Assembly (NCBI RefSeq): GCF_020524905.1
Contig: NZ_JAIVKI010000016.1
Span: 52,778-116,777 of the forward strand
DNA: 64,000 nt
Source: Microbulbifer variabilis
GTDB lineage: Bacteria; Pseudomonadota; Gammaproteobacteria; Pseudomonadales; Cellvibrionaceae
Direction: 5' to 3'
A model generated the notes under the pieces. It had not been told where the DNA came from. It was given only the letters and a program-made list of their open reading frames with translations, and searched no databases. This document shows positions 16,549 to 26,709 of this stretch, piece after piece (positions within the stretch are counted from its first letter, which is position 1; each line of letters opens with the position of its first letter). Both the position numbers and the translations under genes were made by a program.

Positions 16549-19257
16549 TTATTGCGGCGCAGTGTGGTAGTCCAGCTCCCGGCAAATGGCCTGTTCAAGT
16601 TCGCGATTGGTCTCGGCGTTGCAAAGCGTGCGCCCCTCGGCGTCGGTAATATGGAAAATATCCTCCACGCGCTCCCCAAGAGTGGAAATCTTGGCGTTGT
16701 GCAGGCGCAGGTCATGGGTGACAAAAGTGCGCGCAATCAGGGCGAGCAGGCCAGGCCTGTCGGCGCTGGTGATCTCCAACGTGCTGTACTGGTCACCCGT
16801 CTCGGTAGACAGGTGCGCGCGGCTCTCCATCGAAAACATCTTCAAGCGCCGCGGGGTGCGCCGTTGAATCACCTTGGAGTAATCCTCCACTAATGCCAGT
16901 TCTTTTTGCAATGTCTCGCGAATTTGTTGCAGGCGCTGGGGCTCGTCGAGCAGGGGTTGGCCATATTCGTCCAGCACGTAAAAAGTATCCAGGGTGTAGC
17001 CGGAGGCCGAGCTGTACAGGCGCGCATCGTGCACATTCAAGTTGAGCATATCGAGCCCGGTGACTACGGCGGCGAATACATTGGCACGATCGGGGGTGTA
17101 GACAAAGACCTGAGTGGCGCCGTCGTGCTCGCCGGGGCCCGAGTTGCGTGTCAGCACCAGGGTGTCGCTTGGCATTAGCGGGCTGTTGCTGTGCAGCTCG
17201 TGAATGGCCGCGGTGTGCCAGACGATGTTGTCGGCGCTTTCGCGCACAAAATAATCGTCGCCCATTTGTGCCCAAATATTTTCCATGGAGGCCTCCGGCA
17301 GTCCGAGGGCGCACAGTTTTTCCAGTGCCAGGCTGCGGGTTTCCTCGATAATTTCCTCGCGGTCTATAGGGTTCTCCAGGCCGCGGCGCAGGGCGTGCTG
17401 GGTGGCTTGGTAGAGCTGGCGCATCAGGCTGGCGCGCCAGCTGTTCCAAAGCTCTGGGTTAGTGGCGTTGATATCCGCCACGGTCAGGGCATAGAGGTAG
17501 TCCAAGTGCTCGCGGTCGCCCACCTCGCGGGCGAAGGCGTGCACCACTTCCGGGTCACTGATGTCCTGTTTCTGCGATACCTGACTCATTAACAGGTGCT
17601 TTTCCACCAGCCAGCAAACCAGGCGGCGGTCGCGCGCCGACAGATGGTGGCGTTCGCAGAACTCGGCGGCGTCCACCACGCCCAGCTTAGAGTGATCACC
17701 GCCGCGCCCCTTGGCGATATCGTGGTAGAGGCCGGCGATATACAGCAGTTCCGGCTGGCGCAAACGCTCGAGAATCTCCGCGGCGATGGGGAATTTCTCC
17801 CGCGCCTCGGGGCCGCGAAAGCTGCGCATATTGCGCACCACCTGGAGTGTGTGGGCATCAACGGTGTAGATGTGGAATAGGTCGTGCTGCATCTGCCCGG
17901 TGACGCGGCCGAACTCTGGCAGGTAGCGCCCGAGAATGCCGTAGCGGGTCATGCGCGACAGCTGTGTGGAGAGCCCGCGCGCAGAGCGCAGCAGCTCCAT
18001 AAACAGCTCGCTGTTGGCGGGGTCCGCGCGGAAGTGCTCGTCGATCAGGTGGCGGTGCTCGCGGATCAGGCGGATGGTTGAAGCGCGCACCCGTGTGATC
18101 TGCGGGTGCCTGGCCATCAGCACAAAAATCTCCAACAGTGCTGGGGGGTGCTGATTGAACACCTGTGGGTAGGTGGCCTCAATGGCGCCACCGCGCAGCT
18201 GGAAGCGTTCGTTGATGGGGGCGGCAGCCTGCTCGCCCCCCTGCTGTATTGCCTCGCCCAAATATTGCAGCAGTACATCGTTGAGTTCGCGTAGGGCCAT
18301 TACGATGCGGTAGTAGTTGTGCATAAACTGCTCAACTGCCAGCTGGGTATCGCTGTCCTCATAGCCAAACTGTTTGGCCAGCTCCCTTTGGTAGTCGAAC
18401 AGCAGTCGCTCCTCGGCACGTCCGGCGAGCAGGTGCAGGCCATAGCGAACTCGCCAAAGAAAGCTTTCGCCGGACTGGAGGATGGCGAATTCCTCCTCGG
18501 TGAAAAAGGCCTTGCCCTGCAGTTGTCTGAGCGTGCGCACCCGAAAAAAATACTTTGCGACCCAGGCGATGGTCTGGATGTCGCGCAGCCCGCCGGGAGC
18601 GTTTTTAATATTGGGTTCGAGGATATACTCTGCGGCTTGCTGGCGATTGTGACGCTCATCTTGCTCGGCCAGTTTGGCGTTGAAAAAGTCCTCGATAGGC
18701 CAGAGCTTGCCGCCCTCCATGCCAGCCACCAGCCGTTCTCCAGGTTTGCTATCACCCACCACTGTGCGGGACTCGGTGAGGTTGGTGATTATGGTGATAT
18801 CCTCGGCGGCCAGTGCCAAGCACTCCTCTACACTTCGCACCGAGTGACCGATTTCCAGGCCCAGATCCCAGAGGAAAGTGATGAAACGCTCAATACTATC
18901 GATGGTTTCTTCATCTGCGCGATCCTCGGTGAGGATCAGTAGATCGATATCGGAATGGGGGTGTAGCTCCCCTCGGCCATAACCGCCTACGGCCATTAAG
19001 CTGGTGCCCGTTTTCCAGTGGTACTGATGCCAGGCATAGTGCAGCAGGCAGTCGACAAAGAGCGCGCGCTCGTGCACCAGGGTGCTCACATCTTCGCCCT
19101 CGCGAAAACGCTCAGCCATCTGGTGCTCGGCTGCACCTATCGCATTCTTGAATATCTGCAAGGGCGGTTTTTCACGGGCGGCGAGGTCGCGGCGAAAGCG
19201 GGCTTGGTCGAAGAAAAACAGGGGGCGCTCAAAGTAGGGCGTGTTGGCCGGCTGCAT
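16549..19257 (-). CDS. glnD: Bifunctional uridylyltransferase/uridylyl-removing enzyme GlnD
   Basis: 902 residues, full length. The nucleotidyltransferase motif GGYGRGELHPHSDIDLLIL lies in the first 110 residues. A GlnD linker domain with NIKNAPGGLRDIQTI follows. The HD hydrolase domain (GLYHDIAKGRGGDHS) and two ACT domains complete the C-terminus (the last contains LEITSADRPGLLALIARTF). GlnD senses glutamine and adds or removes UMP on PII proteins, controlling nitrogen metabolism. It lies 27 bases upstream of dapC and 80 bases downstream of map on the same strand. Confidence 0.97.
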   Translation of the reverse strand: MQPANTPYFERPLFFFDQARFRRDLAAREKPPLQIFKNAIGAAEHQMAERFREGEDVSTLVHERALFVDCLLHYAWHQYHWKTGTSLMAVGGYGRGELHPHSDIDLLILTEDRADEETIDSIERFITFLWDLGLEIGHSVRSVEECLALAAEDITIITNLTESRTVVGDSKPGERLVAGMEGGKLWPIEDFFNAKLAEQDERHNRQQAAEYILEPNIKNAPGGLRDIQTIAWVAKYFFRVRTLRQLQGKAFFTEEEFAILQSGESFLWRVRYGLHLLAGRAEERLLFDYQRELAKQFGYEDSDTQLAVEQFMHNYYRIVMALRELNDVLLQYLGEAIQQGGEQAAAPINERFQLRGGAIEATYPQVFNQHPPALLEIFVLMARHPQITRVRASTIRLIREHRHLIDEHFRADPANSELFMELLRSARGLSTQLSRMTRYGILGRYLPEFGRVTGQMQHDLFHIYTVDAHTLQVVRNMRSFRGPEAREKFPIAAEILERLRQPELLYIAGLYHDIAKGRGGDHSKLGVVDAAEFCERHHLSARDRRLVCWLVEKHLLMSQVSQKQDISDPEVVHAFAREVGDREHLDYLYALTVADINATNPELWNSWRASLMRQLYQATQHALRRGLENPIDREEIIEETRSLALEKLCALGLPEASMENIWAQMGDDYFVRESADNIVWHTAAIHELHSNSPLMPSDTLVLTRNSGPGEHDGATQVFVYTPDRANVFAAVVTGLDMLNLNVHDARLYSSASGYTLDTFYVLDEYGQPLLDEPQRLQQIRETLQKELALVEDYSKVIQRRTPRRLKMFSMESRAHLSTETGDQYSTLEITSADRPGLLALIARTFVTHDLRLHNAKISTLGERVEDIFHITDAEGRTLCNAETNRELEQAICRELDYHTAPQ

Positions 19258-19279
19258 GACTAAGGTCCGTTTGGCTGTA

Positions 19280-19299
19280 CCCCGCCGTACGCGGCGGGG
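19280..19299. terminator. Stem-loop between map and glnD
   Basis: Perfect stem CCCCGCCG/CGGCGGGG with a four-base loop. There is no T-run in the minus direction, so it may be an mRNA processing or attenuation structure rather than a full terminator. Confidence 0.45.
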
Positions 19300-19337
19300 A
19301 TGTGCATCTTTTTTTAGGAGCAGGGAGGAGCTTGTGT

Positions 19338-20108
19338 TTAAAATTTTTCCTCACTGCGCGCGGTCAGTACCTCAACACCGCTGCTGGTGACCACCATGGT
19401 GTGTTCCCACTGCGCCGATAGGCGGCGGTCCTTGGTGACTGCGGTCCAGCCGTCGCCGAGAACTCGAGTGGCAGCCTTGCCGGCATTGATCATCGGTTCA
19501 ATGGTAAAGGTCATGCCCTCCTGCAGAATCTCGCCGGTTCCGGGCTGGCCGTAGTGCAGTACCTGGGGTTCCTCATGGAAGACATCGCCGATACCGTGGC
19601 CGCAGAAGTCGCGCACCACAGAGTAGTAGTTCTTCTCGGCGTGCTGCTGGATTACATGGCCGATATCACCAAGGCTGGTGCCCGGGCGTACTATCTCAAT
19701 GGCTTTGTACAGGCACTCTTGGGTGACCCGCACTAGTCGCTCGGCGTGTGCAATCGGCTTGCCGACGAAGAACATCTTGCTGGTGTCGCCGTACCAGCCG
19801 TCTTTGATCACGGTGACATCGATATTGATGATGTCGCCCTTCTTGAGCACTTTGCTCTCAGAGGGAATTCCGTGGCAGACCACTTCATTGACCGAGGTGC
19901 AAATGGACTTCGGGAAACCCCGATAGCCTAGGCAGGCGGGTATGGCCTTCTGCACATTGACGATATGGTCATGACAGCGGCGGTCCAGTTCTTCCGTAGT
20001 GACACCAGGGACCACATACTCGCCAATCATCTCCAGGACCTCTGCGGCGAGGCGGCCCGCGGTGCGCATTTTGGCAATTTGTTCCGGCGTCTTTATGGCT
20101 GAGGTCAT
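19338..20108 (-). CDS. map: Methionine aminopeptidase, type I
   Basis: 256 residues. Metal ligands are visible in NIDVTVIKDGWYGDTSKMF (two Asp), FCGHGIG (His), FTIEPMI (Glu) and SAQWEHTMVV (Glu). It removes the initiator methionine from new proteins. It is divergent from rpsB, the order conserved across gammaproteobacteria, and upstream of glnD. Confidence 0.97.
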   Translation of the reverse strand: MTSAIKTPEQIAKMRTAGRLAAEVLEMIGEYVVPGVTTEELDRRCHDHIVNVQKAIPACLGYRGFPKSICTSVNEVVCHGIPSESKVLKKGDIINIDVTVIKDGWYGDTSKMFFVGKPIAHAERLVRVTQECLYKAIEIVRPGTSLGDIGHVIQQHAEKNYYSVVRDFCGHGIGDVFHEEPQVLHYGQPGTGEILQEGMTFTIEPMINAGKAATRVLGDGWTAVTKDRRLSAQWEHTMVVTSSGVEVLTARSEEKF

Positions 20109-20427
20109 GCGTGTCCTTAAGTCTATCTGTGAAGGCGGGCATTGTAGCGGATTGGCAGTGGCGGGGCATAGCGCCAGAAAGTTTCGCTAACTACTAACTA
20201 AAGGATACGACTGACGACTGAAGGAACCCATGGGTAGGCGCAGGCATTCACACCATATTTATTCCCGTTCTTCACTCGGCCGCGAGGTTGTGGTATAAAG
20301 CGCGCCGCTCCGGGGTGCTTCCGGGGCAGAAATGCCGCACACGCATCGACACATGAGTCTGGGTGCCTCGAAAGGGGTTGACGCATGGGATGTGTGGAGG
20401 ATTAACCCGTATATTTAGAGGTTTATT
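20109..20427. other. Divergent map/rpsB intergenic region with rpsB leader
   Basis: 319 bases without a gene. It holds the rpsB promoter (20271-20299) and a transcribed leader of about 120 bases before the rpsB ATG. The leader contains the GC-rich inverted segments CCGGGGTGCTTCCGGGG. In gammaproteobacteria the rpsB leader is a conserved target for autoregulation by ribosomal protein S2. I cannot confirm the fold by eye. Confidence 0.5.
20271..20299 (+). promoter_or_regulatory. Sigma-70-type promoter for rpsB-tsf
   Basis: -35 TTCACT (20271-20276), 17-base spacer, -10 TATAAA (20294-20299). Confidence 0.65.
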
Positions 20428-21174
20428 ATGCCGCAAGTAAGCATGCGCGATATGCTGCAGGCTGGTGTTCACTTTGGCCACCAGACCCGCTACTGGAACC
20501 CGAAGATGGGTCAATACATCTTTGGTGCCCGCAACAAGATTCACATCATCAACCTGGAGCACACTGTACCGGCTTTCAATGAAGCCCTGCAGGTGGTCAA
20601 GGGGATGGCCGCTCAAAAGAAAAAGATTCTGTTCGTAGGCACCAAGCGCGCCGCTCAGAAATCTATCAAAGAGCAGGCCGAGCGCTGTGGCCAGCCTTTC
20701 GTCAGCAACCGCTGGCTGGGTGGTATGCTCACCAACTACAAAACCATCCGCGCGTCCATCAAGCGTTTCCGCGAGCTGGAAGTTCAGTCTCAGGATGGTA
20801 CTTTCGAGAAGCTGACCAAGAAAGAAGCTCTGATGCGCACCCGCATGATGGAGAAGCTCGACCGCTCCATTGGTGGTATCAAGGACATGGGCGGCCTGCC
20901 TGACGCGATCTTCGTAATCGACGTTGAACACGAGCGCATCGCCATCCAGGAAGCCAACAAGCTGGGTATCCCGGTAATCGGCGTTGTTGATACCAACAGT
21001 GATCCCGCTGGTGTTGACTACGTGATTCCCGGTAACGACGACGCTATCCGTGCAATCAAGCTGTACACCACTGTTGTGGCCGACGCAGTTCTCGCTGGTG
21101 CAGCGGAAGCTGGCAGCGCGGTGAACAAAGACGAGTACGTCGAAGCTAGCGATGACGAAGCTGCTGCAGAGTAA
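20428..21174 (+). CDS. rpsB: 30S ribosomal protein S2
   Basis: 248 residues, starting [21 protein letters not shown] and containing the S2 signature region ([40 protein letters not shown]). The acidic C-terminal extension is usual in this group. It is followed by a terminator-like stem before tsf. Confidence 0.98.
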   Translation: MPQVSMRDMLQAGVHFGHQTRYWNPKMGQYIFGARNKIHIINLEHTVPAFNEALQVVKGMAAQKKKILFVGTKRAAQKSIKEQAERCGQPFVSNRWLGGMLTNYKTIRASIKRFRELEVQSQDGTFEKLTKKEALMRTRMMEKLDRSIGGIKDMGGLPDAIFVIDVEHERIAIQEANKLGIPVIGVVDTNSDPAGVDYVIPGNDDAIRAIKLYTTVVADAVLAGAAEAGSAVNKDEYVEASDDEAAAE

Positions 21175-21221
21175 TTTGCAGGGCGAAGTGGTGTAGCGGA
21201 GTAGCGTTACATTACGAACTT

Positions 21222-21252
21222 AAAAAGGGGCCCGAATTACGGCCCCTTTTTT
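21222..21252 (+). terminator. Terminator/attenuator between rpsB and tsf
   Basis: AAAAAGGGGCC (21222-21232) pairs with GGCCCCTTTTTT (21241-21252) across an eight-base loop. It probably lowers tsf expression relative to rpsB. Confidence 0.8.
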
Positions 21253-21287
21253 CTAATTTTAAGTGACAGAACCCCGAGGAAAGAATC

Positions 21288-22151
21288 ATGGCGATTACCG
21301 CGTCAATGGTAAAAGAACTGCGCGAGCGTACCGGCCTGCCGATGATGGAGTGTAAGAAAGCACTCACCGAAGCGGACGGCGATATCGAAAAAGCGATCGA
21401 AGACCTGCGCAAAGCCTCCGGCCTGAAGGCTGCCAAGAAAGCGGGTCGCACCGCTGCAGACGGCGTTGTTGCTGCAAAAGTCGCCGAAGATGGTAGCTAC
21501 GGTGTATTGGTTGAAGTGAACTCCGAGACCGACTTTGTTGCTCGCGACGATAACTTCCAGGCTTTTGTTGCCAAGGTTGTTGATAAGGCATTCGCAGAGC
21601 GTCAACAGGACGTGGCCGCACTGATGGAAGGCGAACTGGAAGCTGCCCGCGAAGCATTGGTTCAGAAAATTGGTGAGAACATCGGTGTTCGCCGTATAGA
21701 GCTGGTTGAAGCTCCGGTTGTAGGTGCCTATGTGCACTCCAATGATCGTATCGCGGCTCTGGTAGCCCTGAGCGCGGGTGAGGTTGAGCTGGCGAAAGAC
21801 GTTGCTATGCACGTAACCGCTGTAAACCCTCAGGTGAACAAGCCCGAAGATATGCCTGCTGACGTCCTGGAAAAAGAGAAAGAGATCATCAAGGCACAGC
21901 CAGATATGGAAGGCAAGCCGGATGAAATCGTTGAGAAGATGATGGGCGGTCGTATCAAGAAGTTCCTGAAAGAGAACAGCTTGGTGGAGCAGCCTTTCGT
22001 TAAGAACCCAGATGTAAGTATTGGCAAGCTGGTTAAAGATGCTGGTGCCGACGTAATTTCTTTCGTGCGCTTTGAAGTGGGCGAAGGTATCGAGAAAGAA
22101 GAGGTGGACTTCGCTGCGGAAGTAGCGGCACAGGTTAAATCCTCTTCCTAA
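21288..22151 (+). CDS. tsf: Elongation factor Ts
   Basis: 287 residues. N-terminal [24 protein letters not shown] is the EF-Ts signature. [15 protein letters not shown] and the C-terminal [15 protein letters not shown] are also diagnostic. It exchanges GDP for GTP on EF-Tu. Second gene of the rpsB operon. Confidence 0.98.
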   Translation: MAITASMVKELRERTGLPMMECKKALTEADGDIEKAIEDLRKASGLKAAKKAGRTAADGVVAAKVAEDGSYGVLVEVNSETDFVARDDNFQAFVAKVVDKAFAERQQDVAALMEGELEAAREALVQKIGENIGVRRIELVEAPVVGAYVHSNDRIAALVALSAGEVELAKDVAMHVTAVNPQVNKPEDMPADVLEKEKEIIKAQPDMEGKPDEIVEKMMGGRIKKFLKENSLVEQPFVKNPDVSIGKLVKDAGADVISFVRFEVGEGIEKEEVDFAAEVAAQVKSSS

Positions 22152-22188
22152 TTGATAACAGTGAGTGCTCTGAGTACTCGCTCGCGGT

Positions 22189-22232
22189 GGGGTGCCTCCG
22201 CTGGAGCCTGTGTGCTTGCAGCGGGGCACCCC
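22189..22232 (+). terminator. Long stem-loop between tsf and pyrH
   Basis: GGGGTGCC/GGCACCCC outer stem with an inner GCTG/CAGC stem. It is followed by TCTGTG, so the T-run is poor. Likely a partial terminator separating rpsB-tsf from pyrH. Confidence 0.5.
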
Positions 22233-22313
22233 TCTGTGTAAATGACTGAAAGTGTTGTAATGTTCGGCGGCAATACTTGGCCACTAAACAGGTACATTTG
22301 AGAGGACCGACGA

Positions 22314-23051
22314 ATGCCCGGTATTAAAGACCGCAAATATAAAAGAATTCTGTTAAAGCTCAGCGGCGAAGAGCTGATGGGCGATCAGGGTTTTGGTATC
22401 AGCCCTAGAGTGCTGGACAAAATGGCCCTGGAGATTGGCCAGCTGGTGGGTATCGGCGTTCAGGTTGGACTGGTTGTAGGCGGTGGTAACCTGTTTCGCG
22501 GTGCGGCCCTAAGCGCGGCCGGACTTGATCGCGTGACCGGCGATCATATGGGAATGTTGGCCACGGTAATGAATGCCCTGGCACTGCGCGATGCGCTGGA
22601 AAGATCCAATATTTCATCGCGGGTAATGTCCTCTATCCAGATGAGTGGCATTGTGGATCACTATGATCGCCGCGCGGCAATTCGTTACCTGGAGCGTGGC
22701 GAAGTGCTGATTTTTGCCGCGGGTACCGGTAATCCATTCTTTACTACTGATTCTGCTGCTTGCCTGCGAGGCATTGAAATTGAGGCGGAGTTGGTGCTAA
22801 AAGCCACTAAGGTGGACGGTGTTTACTCGGCCGACCCGGTACTGGACCCCTCCGCAACCCGCTATGACCAGCTGACTTATGACGAAGTACTCGATAAAAA
22901 ACTCGGCGTGATGGATTTGACTGCGATCTGTCTCTGCCGCGAGCACAATATGCCCGTGCGGGTGTTCCGTATGGATAAAACCGGCGCGCTGCTCAATATC
23001 GTTGTGGGCGGCGAGGAAGGCACGCTAATCGAAGAGGAAGTGAAATCGTGA
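22314..23051 (+). CDS. pyrH: UMP kinase
   Basis: 245 residues. The amino-acid kinase fold has [20 protein letters not shown] at the start and [11 protein letters not shown] as the phosphate loop. [19 protein letters not shown] and [13 protein letters not shown] follow. It phosphorylates UMP to UDP. The stop overlaps the frr GTG start (GTGA at 23048-23051). Confidence 0.97.
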   Translation: MPGIKDRKYKRILLKLSGEELMGDQGFGISPRVLDKMALEIGQLVGIGVQVGLVVGGGNLFRGAALSAAGLDRVTGDHMGMLATVMNALALRDALERSNISSRVMSSIQMSGIVDHYDRRAAIRYLERGEVLIFAAGTGNPFFTTDSAACLRGIEIEAELVLKATKVDGVYSADPVLDPSATRYDQLTYDEVLDKKLGVMDLTAICLCREHNMPVRVFRMDKTGALLNIVVGGEEGTLIEEEVKS

Positions 23052-23605
23052 TTGAAGATATCAAAAAAGACACTAAGACTCGTATGAGCAAGGCGCTTGA
23101 TGCACTGGCCAGTAATTTCAATAAAATCCGCACCGGCCGTGCGCACCCGAGTATTCTCGACGGTATTCATATTTCCTACTACGGCTCCGATACTCCGTTG
23201 TCTCAAGTCGCCAATGTCAGTGTTGAAGATGCACGCACCTTATCGGTTACTCCCTGGGAGAAAAATCTGGTTCCAGATATCGAAAAGGCGATCATGAAGT
23301 CTGATCTGGGCCTCAACCCCAGCACTGCGGGTGCGGTTATTCGTATCCCGATGCCAATGCTGACTGAAGAGACCCGCAAAAATTTTATTCGCCAGGCTCG
23401 AGGTGAGGCTGAGACTGCACGGGTGTCTATCCGTAATATTCGTCGCGATGCACTGGCTGAAGTGAAGTCCCTGGTAAAGGACAAGGAAATTTCCGAGGAT
23501 GACGAGCGCCGTGCAAGTGACGACATCCAAAAGATTACAGATCAGTTTGTGGCGGATGTCGATAAAGCGCTCACTGCCAAAGAAAAAGATCTGATGGAAA
23601 TTTAA
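23048..23605 (+). CDS. frr: Ribosome recycling factor
   Basis: 185 residues from a GTG start overlapping the pyrH stop. [29 protein letters not shown] and [24 protein letters not shown] (partly quoted) are RRF signatures. With EF-G it splits post-termination ribosomes. The last A of its stop is the first base of the uppS ATG, so translation is coupled. Confidence 0.97.
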   Translation: MIEDIKKDTKTRMSKALDALASNFNKIRTGRAHPSILDGIHISYYGSDTPLSQVANVSVEDARTLSVTPWEKNLVPDIEKAIMKSDLGLNPSTAGAVIRIPMPMLTEETRKNFIRQARGEAETARVSIRNIRRDALAEVKSLVKDKEISEDDERRASDDIQKITDQFVADVDKALTAKEKDLMEI

Positions 23606-24360
23606 TGGGTAATAGTGGTACCGACTTGAATTCCCCCGGCCCCCGACACATCGCCATTATTATGGATGGCAATGGGCGCTGGGCCGCCCGCAGGGGGCTA
23701 TCGCCTTCCGTGGGGCACAGGGCCGGAGTTGAGCGCATACGCGATCTCCTGTCCGCGTGCAGGAGTCGCGGTGTTGAGGCGCTGACGCTGTTCGCTTTTT
23801 CCAGCGAAAACTGGCAGCGCCCCCCAAAGGAAGTGGAACTACTGATGACTCTGTTTCACTCCTATCTGCGCAAGGAAGCTAAGCGTATGCGCGATGAAGG
23901 CGTGCGCCTGCGAGTGATAGGGCGCAGGGATCGCTTTTCGTCGCGCTTGCAGCGGGCTATTGCGGAAGCAGAAGAGATAACCTGCGGTGGCGATCAGGGT
24001 GACCTGGTGATTGCGGCGGACTACGGCGGTCGCTGGGATATTACCCAAGCGGCAAGACAGCTTGCCGAGGCGGTAGCCAAGGGAGAGCGTTCTCTCGATT
24101 CGATCGATGAGGATGCCGTCGATAGCCAAATGCAGCTCGCCGATTTGCCACCGGTGGATCTATTGGTAAGATCCAGCGGCGAGCAGCGTATCAGTAACTT
24201 TATTCTCTGGCAGGCCGCTTATAGCGAGTTGTTTTTTACTGATACGCTGTGGCCAGATTTTGATGAAAGTGCCCTTGATGAGGCGATAGAAGCATTTCGG
24301 CAGCGTGACCGGCGATTTGGTGGGCGCGCTGAAGATGATGGCACGGCTGTGCAGGCTTGA
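23605..24360 (+). CDS. uppS: Undecaprenyl diphosphate synthase
   Basis: 251 residues. IIMDGNGRWAARRG is the catalytic and diphosphate-binding motif. TLFAFSSENWQRP and DLLVRSSGEQRISNFILWQ are family motifs; the usual TSGE-type motif reads SSGEQRISNF, common in this clade. It makes the C55 lipid carrier for peptidoglycan and O-antigen. Confidence 0.96.
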   Translation: MGNSGTDLNSPGPRHIAIIMDGNGRWAARRGLSPSVGHRAGVERIRDLLSACRSRGVEALTLFAFSSENWQRPPKEVELLMTLFHSYLRKEAKRMRDEGVRLRVIGRRDRFSSRLQRAIAEAEEITCGGDQGDLVIAADYGGRWDITQAARQLAEAVAKGERSLDSIDEDAVDSQMQLADLPPVDLLVRSSGEQRISNFILWQAAYSELFFTDTLWPDFDESALDEAIEAFRQRDRRFGGRAEDDGTAVQA

Positions 24361-24486
24361 ATGGGTTCGGGCCAATGCGCGGCCATTTTTTTGTCCGCGA
24401 ATAACTTTTAGGAATATTACACCGGGGCGCTCAAGGTCGCTAAATGATAGCAGGCGGAGTGTGGGTCCAGATGAAAGGGGTTTTCG

Positions 24487-25332
24487 GTGCTTAAACAAAG
24501 AATAATTACTGCGCTGGTATTGCTGGTACTTTTCGCTGGAGTTTTGTTCCTGCTGCCAATTCAATGGTACACGCTGATTTTCGTCGCGGTGATTTTGCTC
24601 GGTGGTTGGGAGTGGGCCAACCTTTCCAATCTCAATCGCGCACTGCGATTTGTGTTTCTCGCCGCACTGGGTGGAACCTTAGTTTTCACCTCTGAATATG
24701 TTTTTTCTATGGATTTCAGCTCCCCAGATATTGACCGGGCGCGCCAGATATTGGCGATAGCTTGCGGTTGGTGGGCGCTCGCTTTCCTGTGGGTGCAGAG
24801 CTACCCTGCCAGCGCCATGCTCTGGGGGAACCGCTGGGTGCGGGGCCTAATAGGGTTGGTGGTGCTGGTGCCGAGCTGGCTGTCGCTGGTGATTTTGCGT
24901 GGACTCGATCACGGTGCCTGGCTGGTATTGTATGTTGTCGCGATCGTGGTAGCTTCCGATGTGGGCGCTTACTTTGTTGGTCGTAAGTTCGGTAAGCGCA
25001 AGCTGGCCCGCGAAGTGAGTCCTGGTAAATCCTGGGAGGGTTTTTTTGGCGGTTTGGGCGCCTGCCTGATACTCGCTCTTGTCACTTCCTATCTGTTTGA
25101 TCTTCCGCTCAAAAACACGGTGTTGTTTTCTTTTGGTGTCCTGGTGACCGCGCTTGCCTCGGTGATTGGCGACCTGTTGGAGAGTATGTTCAAACGGCAC
25201 CGGGGTATTAAAGACAGCAGCCATATGTTGCCGGGGCATGGCGGTGTTATGGACCGCTTGGATAGCCTCACTGCGGCCCTGCCGGTCTTCACTATGGCAG
25301 CGCTCGCTAGCGAGCTGCCTAAGTATCTGTAA
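24487..25332 (+). CDS. cdsA: Phosphatidate cytidylyltransferase
   Basis: 281 residues from GTG 24487, preceded by AAGGGG. There are about seven membrane helices. The C-terminal signature is SVIGDLLESMFKRHRGIKDS followed by SHMLPGHGGVMDRLDS. It makes CDP-diacylglycerol for all phospholipids. The 126-base gap after uppS has no gene. Confidence 0.96.
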   Translation: MLKQRIITALVLLVLFAGVLFLLPIQWYTLIFVAVILLGGWEWANLSNLNRALRFVFLAALGGTLVFTSEYVFSMDFSSPDIDRARQILAIACGWWALAFLWVQSYPASAMLWGNRWVRGLIGLVVLVPSWLSLVILRGLDHGAWLVLYVVAIVVASDVGAYFVGRKFGKRKLAREVSPGKSWEGFFGGLGACLILALVTSYLFDLPLKNTVLFSFGVLVTALASVIGDLLESMFKRHRGIKDSSHMLPGHGGVMDRLDSLTAALPVFTMAALASELPKYL

Positions 25333-25399
25333 AAAGTACCTGTAAATAAGTACCTCTAACGGGTGCGCCACTCTTCAGTCCATATCTGTGCTTTTGATA

Positions 25400-25424
25400 A
25401 GCGCCGGCATTATTTGTCGGCGCT
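25400..25424 (+). terminator. Stem-loop between cdsA and dxr
   Basis: AGCGCCG/CGGCGCT stem with an 11-base loop followed by TTCTTC. It is a weak terminator or attenuator. Confidence 0.5.
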
Positions 25425-25466
25425 TTCTTCGAAGCGCAAGAGGTTTCGTAGGTAAGTCGAACGCTT

Positions 25467-26651
25467 ATGCAAAGGCAATCTCCACAGGCTATTACCGTCC
25501 TCGGTTCTACGGGTTCCATTGGTGTGAGCACCCTGGATGTGCTTGCGCGCCATCCTCAGCGGTATACCATCTATGCCTTAACGGCCCGCGAGCGCATCGC
25601 GGAGTTGGCCCAACAGTGCCGTAAGCACAACCCGCGCTTCGCAGTAGTCACCGGAGAAGAGCGAGCCGAGGAATTGCGAGGCTTGCTGGGGGATGACGTT
25701 GAGACCCAAGTCCTTTGGGGTTTGGAGGGGCTCTGCCAGGTTGCCTCTGTGGATGAGGTGGATGTGGTTATGGCGGCGATTGTCGGCGCCGCAGGCTTGC
25801 GACCGACCTTAGCAGCAGTTGAGGCTGGCAAGAAGGTACTGCTCGCCAACAAAGAGGCGCTGGTGATGGCCGGGCCGGTTTTCCTACGTGCTTTGCGGGC
25901 AGGCGGAGCCCAGCTTTTACCTATCGATAGCGAGCACAATGCTATTTTCCAGTGTCTGCCTCAGCCGTACGATTGCCTGGAGGGAGCTGGGGTGGAAAAG
26001 ATACTGCTTACCGGCTCCGGCGGCCCATTTCGCACGCGCGAAGCGAACGATTTACATCGGGTGACGCCTGAGGAAGCTTGCGCGCACCCCAACTGGTCGA
26101 TGGGGCGGAAGATCTCGGTAGATTCGGCCACCATGATGAACAAAGGGTTGGAGTTTATCGAGGCCTGTTATCTGTTCAACGCAAGCCCTGAACAGATAGA
26201 GGTGGTTGTGCACCCGCAGAGTATTGTGCACTCCATGGTGCAGTATCGAGATGGCTCTCTGCTGGCGCAAATGGGGAATCCAGATATGCGCACCCCAATC
26301 GCGCACGCACTGGCCTTTCCTGCTCGCATTGACGCAGGGGTCCCCGTGCTGGACCTGATTGCACAGGGCCGACTGGATTTTGAGGCACCTAATTATCAGC
26401 GGTTCCCCTGTCTGCGTCTGGCTCAAGAGGCTATGAATGCTGGTGGTAGTATGCCAACGGTGTTGAATGCGGCCAACGAGGTGGCCGTCGAGGCGTTTTT
26501 ACAGGGGCGGCTGGCATTTACTAGTATTGCTGCGGCTATAGAAAAAGTAATGAATAGCGCTCCCGCTGTTGAACTGACAGGGCTGGATGTAGTCGAAGCC
26601 ATTGATCTCAATGCGCGGGAGCTGGCCCAGCAAGCTGTTGGAGCCCTTTAG
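25467..26651 (+). CDS. dxr: 1-deoxy-D-xylulose 5-phosphate reductoisomerase
   Basis: 394 residues. The NADPH-binding motif is [27 protein letters not shown] and [12 protein letters not shown] hold the substrate and metal residues (D and E). GSGGPFR and [19 protein letters not shown] follow. It commits carbon to the MEP isoprenoid pathway, which feeds the UppS reaction encoded upstream. Confidence 0.97.
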   Translation: MQRQSPQAITVLGSTGSIGVSTLDVLARHPQRYTIYALTARERIAELAQQCRKHNPRFAVVTGEERAEELRGLLGDDVETQVLWGLEGLCQVASVDEVDVVMAAIVGAAGLRPTLAAVEAGKKVLLANKEALVMAGPVFLRALRAGGAQLLPIDSEHNAIFQCLPQPYDCLEGAGVEKILLTGSGGPFRTREANDLHRVTPEEACAHPNWSMGRKISVDSATMMNKGLEFIEACYLFNASPEQIEVVVHPQSIVHSMVQYRDGSLLAQMGNPDMRTPIAHALAFPARIDAGVPVLDLIAQGRLDFEAPNYQRFPCLRLAQEAMNAGGSMPTVLNAANEVAVEAFLQGRLAFTSIAAAIEKVMNSAPAVELTGLDVVEAIDLNARELAQQAVGAL

Positions 26652-26709
26652 ATTCGCTGCTGGGCATATAATGCCGGGGTTTGCGCATGAAAAGAGACTG
26701 TAACTGAGT

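Noticed and set aside
21303..22229. A 308-codon minus-strand frame opposite tsf
   Set aside because: It lies fully across tsf, has composition typical of a shadow frame and no recognisable motif.
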